DNA from: Lachnospiraceae bacterium
Lineage (GTDB): Bacteria > Bacillota > Clostridia > Lachnospirales > Lachnospiraceae
NCBI GenBank assembly: GCA_910576125.1
Contig: CAJTHM010000021.1
Coordinates: forward strand, 1 to 64,000
DNA length: 64,000 nt
Direction of reading: 5' to 3'
Under the pieces are notes generated by a model. That model did no database searches, was not told the origin of the DNA, and saw only the letters and a list, made by a program, of their open reading frames with translations. Of the stretch, positions 31,906 to 41,128 are shown one piece after another. The position numbers and the translations under genes are program-made. Positions within the stretch are counted from its first letter, which is position 1, and each line of letters opens with the position of its first letter.

Positions 31906-32030
31906 ATAGCAAGGATGGAAGAGAGGAAATTTTGTAGAATTGATAGGATACCGAAACAAAAATGATACATCTCCGGTTTATCATTGGTTTCACATAAGAC
32001 ATAGTGAAACAGATTTGGCGAGGTGGAGAG

Positions 32031-33566
32031 ATGGTAAGGCAGGGCGGTAGTGCACAGAAGAGAGCGGATTATGAAGAGACCGGGGCCAGGCGCAACCCCT
32101 ATCTGGTGGATTATGAGAGACGGCAGAGCAGGGCCGTGCGGGGGGCGGATGGCAGGGCTCCCGGGGAGGCTGGCTATGGCGGCAGGGCGGATGAGGCCCG
32201 CAGGCCTATTGCCTATGGCAGCCGGATGGCGGAGGGGCGCAGGCCTGTCTCCGATGAAGGCACTGTGGCCGCAGGCAGCGGATCTGCCTTGGACGTCCGC
32301 GTGCCCCCTGACAGGCAGATGCCCGATGAGGGATGGATGCCGGAAGAGGAATATCTGCCAAGTCGGCCTGTCAGGACGGCTGGTACGGCGGGAAGGGCCG
32401 GGAGCGGCTCCGGGCGTGAGGTGACGGCGGACATGTTTGGCGGCTATGGAGGCCGGGAGCCTGTCAGAAAGGGGAAGATAGTGCAGGTGCCGATTCCTGA
32501 CAGCAGGAATCGGAAACGCAGGCCGCCGGAGGGGCGCACCAGACAGCGGCAGCAGGAAACCTCTGCCCGGCTGAGGGAATTTTCTGAGAGGGACAGGGGC
32601 TTTTTGCCTCAGGAGGAGCATCGCCGTCCGGAATCCCGCCTGAGCCAAAAGCCCAAGGGCACGGCGGATTCCCGCGCTTTCGTGCCCATAGACCGCGGCA
32701 TGCGCCGGGAAGCCGGACGCGGGACAGCAGGGCAGAAGGGGGACATATCGCGGCAGTACAGGGAAGAGTGCCGGAAAACCATGACAAGACAGCCCGACCG
32801 GGAGCGTGGGAGGAGCATGCCGCGCCGGCGCAATGCCGCCGCCCTGCACGTCGCCCCCAGGCAGAGCAGAAGGCAGCGCGTCCTCATGCAGCGCCTCCTC
32901 TTGGGAGCATGGGTGCTCTGCATCTTTTTATTCGCGGGATTCTTCGCCCTGAAAAATCATCTGGCAAATGCCGAGGAAAGAAATGCCCTGCCCGTATCCG
33001 GCGGTGCGGAGGCCGACGGACAGGCCGAGCAGCCTGCGGGAACCTTTGTGCAGGGAATCCCGGCGGATGATTTCGCGAAGCATCCCGAGTGGACAGAGGA
33101 TTTCCTGACGCCCAACGAATATTCCCGCCCCGGCGAGCCCCTGGAGTCCGTGGAGAACGTCTTTGTCCACTACACAGCCAATCCCGGCACCAGCGCCGCC
33201 CAGAACCGCAGCTATTTCGAGTGGCAGAAGGATACCCATGAAGCCAGCGTCAGCGCCCATTTCGTCATCGGCTACGAGGGAGAGATCATTCAGTGCGTGC
33301 CCTTAGACGAAATCGCCTATGCCGTGATGACCCGCAACTATGACTCCGTCTCCATCGAGTGCTGCTATCTGGCGGAGGACGGATCGTTCACCCAGGAGAC
33401 CTACGATTCCCTGATTTCCCTGCTGGCCTGGCTCACGGACATCTATGGCCTGGATTCCGAGGATATCCTGCGCCATTATGACTGCGGCGGGAAAAAATGT
33501 CCTCTTTATTACACGGAACATGAGGATGCCTGGGAACAATTGAAAAAGGACGTGGACAAGCTGTAG
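32031..33566 (+). CDS. Membrane-anchored peptidoglycan amidase (Amidase_2)
   Basis: A 511-residue protein. Residues 1-285 are a long basic, disordered cytoplasmic region rich in R, G, E and P. One helix (about 290-311) crosses the membrane. The outside part ends in an N-acetylmuramoyl-L-alanine amidase domain (about 365-511) with zinc ligands H380 (VHYTANPG), H482 and C490 (RHYDCGGKKCP), as in T7 lysozyme/PGRP enzymes, which cut the bond between MurNAc and the stem peptide. So it is active outside, with a large regulatory tail inside. GAGGTGGAG precedes ATG 32031. Confidence 0.87.
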   Translation: MVRQGGSAQKRADYEETGARRNPYLVDYERRQSRAVRGADGRAPGEAGYGGRADEARRPIAYGSRMAEGRRPVSDEGTVAAGSGSALDVRVPPDRQMPDEGWMPEEEYLPSRPVRTAGTAGRAGSGSGREVTADMFGGYGGREPVRKGKIVQVPIPDSRNRKRRPPEGRTRQRQQETSARLREFSERDRGFLPQEEHRRPESRLSQKPKGTADSRAFVPIDRGMRREAGRGTAGQKGDISRQYREECRKTMTRQPDRERGRSMPRRRNAAALHVAPRQSRRQRVLMQRLLLGAWVLCIFLFAGFFALKNHLANAEERNALPVSGGAEADGQAEQPAGTFVQGIPADDFAKHPEWTEDFLTPNEYSRPGEPLESVENVFVHYTANPGTSAAQNRSYFEWQKDTHEASVSAHFVIGYEGEIIQCVPLDEIAYAVMTRNYDSVSIECCYLAEDGSFTQETYDSLISLLAWLTDIYGLDSEDILRHYDCGGKKCPLYYTEHEDAWEQLKKDVDKL

Positions 33567-33636
33567 AATCTCTGCTAAAATAGACCGTGCAAAAGCATGC
33601 GGAGCCCTGTTCGGGCAGGAGTTGGGGAGAAAGAAG

Positions 33637-34287
33637 ATGAACATTCTATCGCCGTCTATTTTAGCAGCGGATTTCAGCAGACTTGGAGAGCAGATTCGGG
33701 AAGTGGAGCACGCGGGAGCACGGTATCTGCACATTGATGTGATGGATGGAGTCTTTGTGCCGGACATTTCTTTCGGAATGCCGGTCATATTGTCCATCCG
33801 AAAGTGCTCTGACATTTTTTTTGACGTACATCTGATGATTGACAGGCCGGAGCGGTATATCAAGGAATTCGCCGACTGCGGGGCCAATCTGATTAATTTC
33901 CATATAGAGGCCACGGAAGACGTGGTGGGAACCATACAGAAGATTCGTTTCCTGGGCAAAAAGGCAGGCATCACAATCAGCCCCGAGACCCCGGCAAAGG
34001 CGGTGGAGCCTTATCTGAAGCTGGTGGACATGGTGCTGGTCATGACAGTGAAGCCGGGTTTCGGCGGCCAGAAGCTGATGCCGGAATGCCTGGACAAGGT
34101 GCGGGAAGTGCGCGCTATGGTGGATGAGAGAGGACTGAGGACAGATATCGAAGTGGACGGCGGCATCCGGGCGGACAATGTGGGGCTGGCCCTGGAGGCG
34201 GGAGCCAATGTGATAGTGTCGGGATCCGCAGTGTTTCAGAATAATATTACGGAAAATGTGACTCGTTTCCTGGAGAAAATGTGTTAG
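33637..34287 (+). CDS. rpe: Ribulose-phosphate 3-epimerase
   Basis: A 216-residue TIM barrel with the family motifs LSPSILAADFSRLGEQ, YLHIDVMDGVFVPDISFG, VHLMIDRPERYI, VKPGFGGQKLMP and VDGGIRADN, including the metal-binding His and Asp residues. It converts ribulose 5-phosphate and xylulose 5-phosphate. The start at 33637 follows GGGGAG. The five codons before it lack a site. It lies 10 bases before the next orphan gene and 70 after the amidase. It complements the transketolase genes at 24 kb. Confidence 0.95.
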   Translation: MNILSPSILAADFSRLGEQIREVEHAGARYLHIDVMDGVFVPDISFGMPVILSIRKCSDIFFDVHLMIDRPERYIKEFADCGANLINFHIEATEDVVGTIQKIRFLGKKAGITISPETPAKAVEPYLKLVDMVLVMTVKPGFGGQKLMPECLDKVREVRAMVDERGLRTDIEVDGGIRADNVGLALEAGANVIVSGSAVFQNNITENVTRFLEKMC

Positions 34288-34297
34288 GGGGGCAGCG

Positions 34298-35056
34298 ATG
34301 GATTTTCATGGAATCAGCGGAGGAGAGCACAGCGCACAGGCTCATCATATAACCAAATGTATGCATGACCACTCTCATTACAAGATGGAGGCGGACGTGT
34401 CAAAGGCAGCTGCCTCCGCGGCGAAAGCCCAGAATCAGCAGGTGGCTGAGCAGCAGGGCGAGGGACAGCTGTCCCTGTCGGCCTGGCTGGACAATCAGCT
34501 GGGCAAGGGCAGGGGAATGCTGCGGCGTTTCTGGAGCGGCAGCGAGACCGGCGCGGCAGGGGAGGCAGGCGGCAGGACGGGCCAGGAGCAGGTGCTGGCA
34601 CAGATAAGCGACAGCAAAGAGGCTTCCGATACTGCCAGCCAGAGCGTGGACACGGCAGTGACGGACGGGCGGCAGATGGAAGCTTCCCAGGCAGTGCATG
34701 TATCCCGGGCCGCACAGGCGGCGGCCCCGGCGGCACAGCCCCGGACACAGGAGGCTGCCGATGTGGCGGCAGTGCAGGAAGACGATGGCCAGAAAGGGAA
34801 TCTGTGGAGCAGGATGCGTGTCCGCTTCAAGGATATCACAGGACAGCTTGCCGGGCATCTAAGGGGGAATGCCTCCAAATATGAGGCAAGACGTCCTTTT
34901 CAGGCAAAGCAGAAAAATGTCAGGGAGGAGCCCCGCAGGGAGGTGAAATCCAGAAGGGACGCAGTGCAGATCAGCACCTACCATGTGGAGGAGAGCTACC
35001 TGCTGGATTCCTATGACAGAAAGGGAGGATACAGCAAGATTTCCACAAAAAAATAG
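34298..35056 (+). CDS. Low-complexity orphan protein
   Basis: A 252-residue protein with a His-rich start (GGEHSAQAHHITKCMHDHSH), an Ala/Gln-rich middle and a basic C-terminal part (RVRFKDITGQLAGHLRG, RRPFQAKQKN). It has no signal peptide or membrane helix and I recognise no domain. A good site (GGGGGGCAG) precedes the ATG, 10 bases after rpe, so it is co-transcribed with it. The short motif YLLDSYDRKGGYS at the end is the most protein-like element. It may be a lineage-specific regulatory or scaffold protein. Confidence 0.6.
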   Translation: MDFHGISGGEHSAQAHHITKCMHDHSHYKMEADVSKAAASAAKAQNQQVAEQQGEGQLSLSAWLDNQLGKGRGMLRRFWSGSETGAAGEAGGRTGQEQVLAQISDSKEASDTASQSVDTAVTDGRQMEASQAVHVSRAAQAAAPAAQPRTQEAADVAAVQEDDGQKGNLWSRMRVRFKDITGQLAGHLRGNASKYEARRPFQAKQKNVREEPRREVKSRRDAVQISTYHVEESYLLDSYDRKGGYSKISTKK

Positions 35057-35373
35057 TTATTGACAGTCATCCTTGTTATGTGTTACCGTTATGTATTAGG
35101 AAGAAAAACGAGGTGACAGGGATTTTCCGCCGTCTCCTGCGCGGGGCAGGCGGAGAAAGTATCATCACGGGCATATGAGCTCGTCTTCTGGTGCATGAAA
35201 GGCTGGGGGGCGGGCTTTTTTGAATCTGCAGCGCGGACAGGCTTCTGCGGGTAATGGCCGGATAAATGGCGCGGCGGAAAGCAGACCTGCCAAAACAGGC
35301 AGATTCGGCGTACAGGCTGTCTGCGGCGGGATTGCGCAGGATGCCCTCGGGAATCAATGAGAGGAGATTGGAA
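35057..35373 (+). other. metG leader region, no gene
   Basis: TTGACA at 35060-35065 begins right after the previous stop. Its -10 is unclear (TGTTAC or TTACCG at 35081-35088). A short inverted repeat (TCCGCC with GGCGGA, about 35126-35155) and CTGCC/GGCAG (35287-35301) could fold. No T-box signature or S-box pattern is visible to me. The frame from 35266 upstream of metG has no ribosome site. Confidence 0.4.
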
Positions 35374-37371
35374 ATGGAAGACAGGGAAAAATACTATCTT
35401 ACGACGGCCATCGCCTATACTTCAGGCAAGCCGCACATCGGCAACAACTATGAGATCGTGCTGGCGGACAGCATCGCGCGTTTCAAGAGAAAGGAAGGCT
35501 GCGATGTCTTTTTCCAGACCGGCACGGACGAGCATGGACAGAAAATCGAGCTGAAAGCCCAGGAGGCCGGCGTGACTCCCAAGGAATTCGTGGACAATGC
35601 GGCGGGCATCATCCAGGGCATGTGCGATATGCTGAATATTTCCTATGACAAATTCATCCGCACCACGGACGATTACCATGAGAGACAGGTGCAGAAGATC
35701 TTCAAGCGGATGTACAATCAGGGCGACATCTACAAGGGGGCCTACGAGGGGATGTACTGTACCCCCTGCGAGTCCTTCTGGACGGAATCCCAGCTGGTGG
35801 ACGGCAAGTGCCCGGACTGCGGCAGGGAGGTGAAGCCCGCCAGGGAGGAGGCCTACTTCTTCCGTATGAGCAAATACGCGGACAGGCTGATAAAGCATAT
35901 CAACGAGCATCCTGAGTTCATCCAGCCCGTATCCCGCAAGAATGAGATGATGAACAATTTCCTGCTGCCGGGGCTCCAGGATTTGTGCGTGTCCAGGACT
36001 TCTTTCAAATGGGGGATTCCCGTGGACTTCGACCCGGGGCATGTGGTGTATGTGTGGCTGGACGCGCTGACCAACTATATCACCGGCATCGGTTATGACG
36101 CGGAGGGGAACAGCACAGAGCAGTACAAAAAGCTCTGGCCTGCGGATCTGCACCTGATCGGAAAGGATATCATCCGCTTCCATACCATTTACTGGCCCAT
36201 TTTCCTGATGGCCCTGGACGAGCCGCTGCCGAAGCAGATTTTCGGCCATCCATGGCTTCTGATGAACAGCAGCAAGATGAGCAAGTCCAGGGGGAATGTG
36301 CTCTACGCGGACGACCTGGTGGACTTTTTCGGCGTGGACGCGGTGCGCTACTATGTGCTCCATGAGATGCCCTTTGAGAATGACGGCAATGCTACCTGGG
36401 AGCTGATTGCGGAGCGCACCAATTCCGACCTGGCCAATACTTTGGGGAACTTGGTGAACCGCACCATCTCCATGAGCAATAAATATTTCGGCGGCGTGGT
36501 GGCGGACAAGGGCGCCGTGGACCAGGCCCTGGATGGGGACCTGAAGGCCGTGGTCACCGCAACCTACGGGAAAGTGAAGGAAAAAATGGCGCAGCTGCGG
36601 GTGGCGGACTCCCTGACGGAGATCTTCGGCATCTTCAAGCGCTGCAACAAATATATCGACGAGACGGAGCCCTGGATCCTGGCAAAGGACGAGGCGAAGA
36701 CCGACAGGCTTTCCACGGTGCTCTACAACCTGGTGGAGGGCATCTGCATCGGAGCCTCCCTCTTAGAACCCTATATGCCGGAGACCGCAGAAAAGATAGC
36801 CGCGCAATTGAATACAAAACTGCGGGATTTCGGCCAGCTGGAGACTTTCGGTTTGTATGAGAGCGGCAGCAAGGTCACGGACAAGCCGGAGATTCTGTTC
36901 GCAAGGCTGGATATGAAAGAAGTGGAGAAGAAAGACGAGGAGATGGCGGCAGCCATGGCGGCGCAGGAGAGCGCGGAAACCGCCGGAACCGGAGCGGCTG
37001 ACGGCTCCGAGACGGCCGCTGACGTAATCGACATAGAACCCAAGGCGGAAATCGGTTTTGAGGATTTTGAGAAATTGCAGTTCCAGGTAGGGGAGATCAT
37101 CGCCTGCGAGGCAGTGCCCAAGTCCAAGAAACTGCTCTGCAGCCAGGTGAAGGTCGGCAGCCAGGTGAAGCAGATTGTGTCCGGCATCAAGGCGCATTAT
37201 TCTCCCGAGGAGATGGTGGGCAAGAAAGTGATGGTGCTGGTGAACTTAAAACCTGCAAAGCTGGCCGGCGTGCTTTCCGAGGGGATGCTTCTGTGCGCGG
37301 AGGACGCGTCAGGGAATCTGGCGCTGATGACGCCTGAGAAGGAGATGCCCGCAGGCGCAGAAATCTGTTAA
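35374..37371 (+). CDS. metG: Methionyl-tRNA synthetase with C-terminal tRNA-binding domain
   Basis: A 665-residue class I synthetase: HIGN (residues 21-24) and KMSKS (301-305) for ATP binding, a zinc knuckle with CTPC and CPDCG, an anticodon-binding helical domain, an acidic/alanine linker (about 520-560), and a C-terminal EMAP/Trbp111-like domain (FEKLQFQVGEIIACE, KQIVSGIKAHYSPEEMVG). It charges tRNA-Met. The start at 35374 follows GAGGAG. The length and layout match B. subtilis-type MetG with the fused tRNA-binding domain. Confidence 0.97.
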   Translation: MEDREKYYLTTAIAYTSGKPHIGNNYEIVLADSIARFKRKEGCDVFFQTGTDEHGQKIELKAQEAGVTPKEFVDNAAGIIQGMCDMLNISYDKFIRTTDDYHERQVQKIFKRMYNQGDIYKGAYEGMYCTPCESFWTESQLVDGKCPDCGREVKPAREEAYFFRMSKYADRLIKHINEHPEFIQPVSRKNEMMNNFLLPGLQDLCVSRTSFKWGIPVDFDPGHVVYVWLDALTNYITGIGYDAEGNSTEQYKKLWPADLHLIGKDIIRFHTIYWPIFLMALDEPLPKQIFGHPWLLMNSSKMSKSRGNVLYADDLVDFFGVDAVRYYVLHEMPFENDGNATWELIAERTNSDLANTLGNLVNRTISMSNKYFGGVVADKGAVDQALDGDLKAVVTATYGKVKEKMAQLRVADSLTEIFGIFKRCNKYIDETEPWILAKDEAKTDRLSTVLYNLVEGICIGASLLEPYMPETAEKIAAQLNTKLRDFGQLETFGLYESGSKVTDKPEILFARLDMKEVEKKDEEMAAAMAAQESAETAGTGAADGSETAADVIDIEPKAEIGFEDFEKLQFQVGEIIACEAVPKSKKLLCSQVKVGSQVKQIVSGIKAHYSPEEMVGKKVMVLVNLKPAKLAGVLSEGMLLCAEDASGNLALMTPEKEMPAGAEIC

Positions 37372-37402
37372 CATTTCCTGTAAAATGAGGTATACTGTCA
37401 GT

Positions 37403-38344
37403 ATGGTAAAAGAAGAATTCTATTTTGACTCCCGGGACGGGGAGAGCAGGATTCACGCGGTCCGCTACCGGCCGGAGGACACGGAAAAAATCTGCTGCGT
37501 CCTCCAGGTAGTGCACGGCATGGCGGAGTATGCGGAGCGGTATGAGGAATTTGCGGAATATCTGACAGCCCGGGGCTTCGTGGTGACCGGGGACGATCAC
37601 CTGGGCCATGGAAAATCAGTGGGGGAGAAAGGGAAACAGGGGTATTTCTGCGAGCAGGATCCCGCCACTGTCCTGGTGAGGGATGAGCACCGGCTGAAGA
37701 AGCTGACGCAGGAGCTTTATCCCCACGTGCCCTATGTGATTATGGGACACAGTATGGGCTCTTTCATCGCCCGCAATTACATCTGCCGGTACGGAACCGG
37801 GATAGACGCGGCGATTATCATGGGCACAGGAATGCAGCCCATGGCAGTGCTGCTGGCGGCAAGGCTTTTGGCGGGGATACAGAAACTGTTCTGCGGCTCC
37901 CGCCATGTGAGCAAATTGATAGATAAGATGGCTTTCGGCGGTTACGGCAGGAAAATCGGGAATCCGCGGACGCCATGGGACTGGCTGAGCCGGGACGAGA
38001 AGCGGGTGGATCAATATATCGCTGACCCCATGTGCGGCTTTACGTTCACGGTGAACGGCTTTGACGCGCTGTTCACATTGGTGAGCAGGCTCCACAGCCA
38101 GGAGAATCTGAAAGCGGTTCCAAAGAATCTGCCGGTATTCATGGTGTCAGGGGATGCTGATCCGGTGGGCGACTATGGAAAGGGCGTGCGCAAGGCCTGC
38201 GACTCCCTGGCGGCGGCCGGGCTTGAGGATATCAGCCTGAAGCTGTATGAGGGCGGGAGGCATGAACTGCTGAATGAGACCAACCGGGCAGAAGTCATGG
38301 AGGATATTCTGGAATGGGTGCAAAGTAAGGTTCTGAAGCAATAG
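37403..38344 (+). CDS. Alpha/beta hydrolase, monoacylglycerol lipase-like (S33)
   Basis: A 313-residue soluble hydrolase with the nucleophile elbow GHSMGS (S117), the acid Asp in SGDADPVGD and catalytic His in GGRHELLNE. VVHGMAEYAERYEEFAEYL and DDHLGHGKS are typical of lysophospholipase/monoacylglycerol lipase-like members. It probably cleaves lipid esters. It starts 32 bases after metG. A start at 37385 is also possible, but the segment MVKEEFYFDSRDG agrees better with the family. Confidence 0.85.
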   Translation: MVKEEFYFDSRDGESRIHAVRYRPEDTEKICCVLQVVHGMAEYAERYEEFAEYLTARGFVVTGDDHLGHGKSVGEKGKQGYFCEQDPATVLVRDEHRLKKLTQELYPHVPYVIMGHSMGSFIARNYICRYGTGIDAAIIMGTGMQPMAVLLAARLLAGIQKLFCGSRHVSKLIDKMAFGGYGRKIGNPRTPWDWLSRDEKRVDQYIADPMCGFTFTVNGFDALFTLVSRLHSQENLKAVPKNLPVFMVSGDADPVGDYGKGVRKACDSLAAAGLEDISLKLYEGGRHELLNETNRAEVMEDILEWVQSKVLKQ

Positions 38345-38420
38345 AATCCACGGCTTAAGGCGGGCTGTTGCCGCGAATCAGACCGCGCCGTGACGAGGCA
38401 TCTATGGAGCAGCGAAATCG

Positions 38421-38906
38421 ATGGATATGAGGAGTCTGCAGAGACAGTATCAGGTCAGGTGGGCGAAAAAAGAGGAATGGGTGCCCGCCGTGGAGATGAT
38501 CTGGCGCACGTTTCTGCAATATGAAGGAAAAGAATATCCCCGGGAGGGCGTAGAGCATTTTTTTGACTTCATCACGGGTTTTGGACTGTATGAGTCTTTC
38601 CTGGAGGGGAAGTATCGGCTGATGGTGGCAGTGGACGACGACAGGATAATCGGCGCGGGCACTGTCAGGGACAAAAATCACTTGTCGCTGCTGTTCGTGG
38701 ACGCGGCCTATCACTACAGAGGCGTCGGAAGCTCGATTCTTAAGAAACTTTGTGATTATCTGAAAAACGAGGCGGGGGAACGGTACATGTCATTGGAAGC
38801 GGCGTCCGCAGCCGTAAATTTCTACAGAAAACAGGGGTTCCGCGCTGTGCGGCCCGAGATGGAGATCTCAGGCATACGGTTGACGCCCATGGAAAAAGTC
38901 TTTTAA
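38421..38906 (+). CDS. GNAT-family N-acetyltransferase
   Basis: A 161-residue protein with an N-terminal RWAKKEEWVPAVEMIWRTFL helix, LSLLFVDAAYHYRGVGSSILKKL as the acetyl-CoA loop, and a late SLEAASAAVNFYRKQGFR block. The fold is complete. The substrate is unknown. The start is at ATG 38421 or 38427. A GGAGC box lies at 38407. It is followed 18 bases later by the yesL-like gene. Confidence 0.85.
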   Translation: MDMRSLQRQYQVRWAKKEEWVPAVEMIWRTFLQYEGKEYPREGVEHFFDFITGFGLYESFLEGKYRLMVAVDDDRIIGAGTVRDKNHLSLLFVDAAYHYRGVGSSILKKLCDYLKNEAGERYMSLEAASAAVNFYRKQGFRAVRPEMEISGIRLTPMEKVF

Positions 38907-38924
38907 GACAGGAGGAAAATGTTT

Positions 38925-39674
38925 ATGAAACTCTTTAATCTGGATAGCCCGTTGATGCAGTTCCTGAATAAGGTGGCCGATCTGATGTGGCTGAATATCC
39001 TGACTTTATTCTTCTGTATCCCGATTATCACCGTGGGCCCGGCCCTGACCGCCCTGCACTATATGGCGCTGAAGATAGCGAGAGACGAGGAGTGCTACAT
39101 CACGAAGGACTATTTTAAATCCTTTAAACTGAATCTCCGCCAGGGAATTATAATCTGGCTGATTGAGCTGGTGGTGGTCATGCTCCTGGTGGGAGATTTC
39201 TTCATCATCCGCAATTCCACCATAGATTTCGGACAGCCCATGAAGATTATCCTGGCAGTGGTGGCAGTGATAGTGCTGTTCACGTTCACTTTCGTCTATC
39301 CCGTGCTGTCCAAGTTCGACAACACAGTCATGCGCACAATCAAGAATGCGTTCTTCATCGGAATCCTGCAGTTCCCCAAGACGATTCTGATGATGATTCT
39401 GTCCGTGGTACCGGCGGCGCTTTTCATTCTGGCCCCCCAGATCATACCGGTGGTGTTCCTGTTCGGCTTCTCGGCCCCTGCCTGGGCCTCCGCGAAGCTG
39501 TACAACAAATTCTTCCAGAAGCTGGAGGACAAGATGAACGGAGTGGATGAAGCCGAGGGGGAAGAGGGCGCGGAGAACCTGGAGAATCCGGAGGAGGACG
39601 AAAGGATATTCAAGGACGAGCTGGACGAGAGCATCCAGGAAGAGCCGCTGCGCATTGGAGAAGGACAGGATTGA
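38925..39674 (+). CDS. YesL-family membrane protein (DUF624)
   Basis: A 249-residue membrane protein of the YesL/DUF624 family with the typical N-terminus (FNLDSPLMQFLNKVADLMWLNIL) and four or five helices (NILTLFFCIPIITVGPALTAL, then IIWLIELVVVMLLVGDFF and others). It ends in a strongly acidic cytoplasmic tail (residues about 205-249). YesL proteins accompany sugar ABC importers and their function is not settled. The next gene is the MsmX/UgpC-type ATPase. I prefer ATG 38925, 9 bases after GGAGG, over 38919. Confidence 0.85.
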   Translation: MKLFNLDSPLMQFLNKVADLMWLNILTLFFCIPIITVGPALTALHYMALKIARDEECYITKDYFKSFKLNLRQGIIIWLIELVVVMLLVGDFFIIRNSTIDFGQPMKIILAVVAVIVLFTFTFVYPVLSKFDNTVMRTIKNAFFIGILQFPKTILMMILSVVPAALFILAPQIIPVVFLFGFSAPAWASAKLYNKFFQKLEDKMNGVDEAEGEEGAENLENPEEDERIFKDELDESIQEEPLRIGEGQD

Positions 39675-39796
39675 AGCTGTGCATTTTGACTAAGACAATG
39701 GCAATAAAGTGTACAAAATAACAAAAGTGACAAAAAATCCGCATGTTTATAAGCATTTTAGATGTTTTGCCCAAAAAACTTTGTGGAATAGTGGTA

Positions 39797-39825
39797 TGGC
39801 GTAAAAACCTATTTTTCGCTATACT
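39797..39825 (+). promoter_or_regulatory. Likely promoter of the MsmX-type ATPase gene
   Basis: TATACT (39820-39825) is a good -10 element. At 17 bases upstream lies TGGCGT, a poor -35, so an activator or extended -10 may help. The leader of 80 bases ends in GAAAGGAG. The gap 39675-39905 holds no gene. Confidence 0.5.
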
Positions 39826-39905
39826 AAGTACAGGGTGAAGCGATGCGGGGGCATCGTTAAAACTAGAATAAAGAAACCATGCAAACGTGAAAGGAGTTTT
39901 CTATT

Positions 39906-41021
39906 ATGGCAAGTTTATCTTTGAAGAATGTCTGTAAGGTGTATCCTAACGGCTTCGAAGCGGTTAAGGATTTCAATCTGGAAATCGCAGATAAGGAATT
40001 CATCATCTTCGTAGGACCTTCCGGATGTGGTAAGTCTACTACCCTCCGTATGATCGCTGGTCTGGAAGACATTTCCTCCGGTGAGCTGAAGATTGGTGAC
40101 AGGGTTGTAAATGATGTAGAGCCTAAGGACCGTGATATCGCAATGGTATTCCAGAACTACGCTCTGTATCCTCATATGTCCGTGTACGACAATATGGCAT
40201 TCGGTCTGAAGCTGAGGAAAGTTCCCAAGGATCAGATTGACAAGATGGTTAAAGAAGCTGCCAAGATTCTTGACCTGACTCCTCTCCTTGACCGTAAGCC
40301 GAAGGCTCTGTCCGGCGGTCAGAGACAGCGTGTTGCCATGGGCCGTGCTATCGTACGTAATCCTAAGGTGTTCCTGATGGATGAGCCTCTGTCCAACCTG
40401 GATGCTAAGCTGCGCGTACAGATGCGTGTTGAGATTTCCAAGCTGCATCAGAGACTGGGCACCACCATCATCTACGTTACACATGACCAGACCGAGGCTA
40501 TGACGCTTGGTACCAGAATCGTCGTTATGAAGGACGGTGTCATCCAGCAGGTTGATACCCCTCAGAATCTGTATCAGAAGCCCCAGAACCTGTTCGTTGC
40601 AGGATTCATGGGATCTCCTCAGATGAACTTCCTGGATGCCAAGGTTAAGGTTTCCGGCAATACTGCAAGCCTTGAAATCGCTGGCAAGAGCATTCCTCTT
40701 CCTGAGGCGAAGTCCAAGAAAGTTATCGCCGGCGGCTATGATGGAAAGACTGTTACATTCGGTATCCGTCCTGAGGATATCTATGACAGCGAGGAGTTCC
40801 TTGCAAAATGCGATCCTAAGACCATATTCGAATCATCCGTCAGAGTTTACGAGCTGCTTGGTGCAGAAGTTTACCTGTACTTTGATTTGGAGGAGTTCCC
40901 CATCACTGCTAGAGTGGATCCCCGCACCACATCGAGACCTGGCGACAAGATTAGATTCGCATTCGACATCGATAAGATTCATGTATTCGATAAAGAGACC
41001 GAGCAGGTTATCACGAACTAG
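39906..41021 (+). CDS. Sugar ABC importer ATPase (MsmX/UgpC type)
   Basis: A 371-residue ATPase: Walker A GPSGCGKST, Q-loop VFQNYALYPHMSV, signature LSGGQRQRVAMGRA, Walker B FLMDEPLSNLDA, H-loop THDQ and a C-terminal TOBE/regulatory domain with GIRPEDI. This is the common ATPase that serves several carbohydrate importers in Firmicutes. Its codon usage (many GTT, GCT, CGT, GAC) differs clearly from neighbouring genes and marks it as highly expressed. A terminator follows at 41036. Confidence 0.95.
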   Translation: MASLSLKNVCKVYPNGFEAVKDFNLEIADKEFIIFVGPSGCGKSTTLRMIAGLEDISSGELKIGDRVVNDVEPKDRDIAMVFQNYALYPHMSVYDNMAFGLKLRKVPKDQIDKMVKEAAKILDLTPLLDRKPKALSGGQRQRVAMGRAIVRNPKVFLMDEPLSNLDAKLRVQMRVEISKLHQRLGTTIIYVTHDQTEAMTLGTRIVVMKDGVIQQVDTPQNLYQKPQNLFVAGFMGSPQMNFLDAKVKVSGNTASLEIAGKSIPLPEAKSKKVIAGGYDGKTVTFGIRPEDIYDSEEFLAKCDPKTIFESSVRVYELLGAEVYLYFDLEEFPITARVDPRTTSRPGDKIRFAFDIDKIHVFDKETEQVITN

Positions 41022-41035
41022 TATGAGCAACATAA

Positions 41036-41064
41036 GGGGGTGTCGGCAACGGCACCCCTTTTTT
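41036..41064 (+). terminator. Rho-independent terminator of the ATPase gene
   Basis: GGGGGTG...CACCCC (41036-41058) with a GCAA loop, followed by six T. It is 15 bases after the stop codon. Confidence 0.9.
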
Positions 41065-41128
41065 CTTAAAAAAGACAGAAAATACCAGCCTGATTGGTGT
41101 GACCGCTAAGGGGCAGATGGGAGATAAC

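Noticed and set aside
35057..35373. T-box or S-box leader for metG
   Set aside because: No T-box conserved sequence, antiterminator or SAM-riboswitch core was visible.
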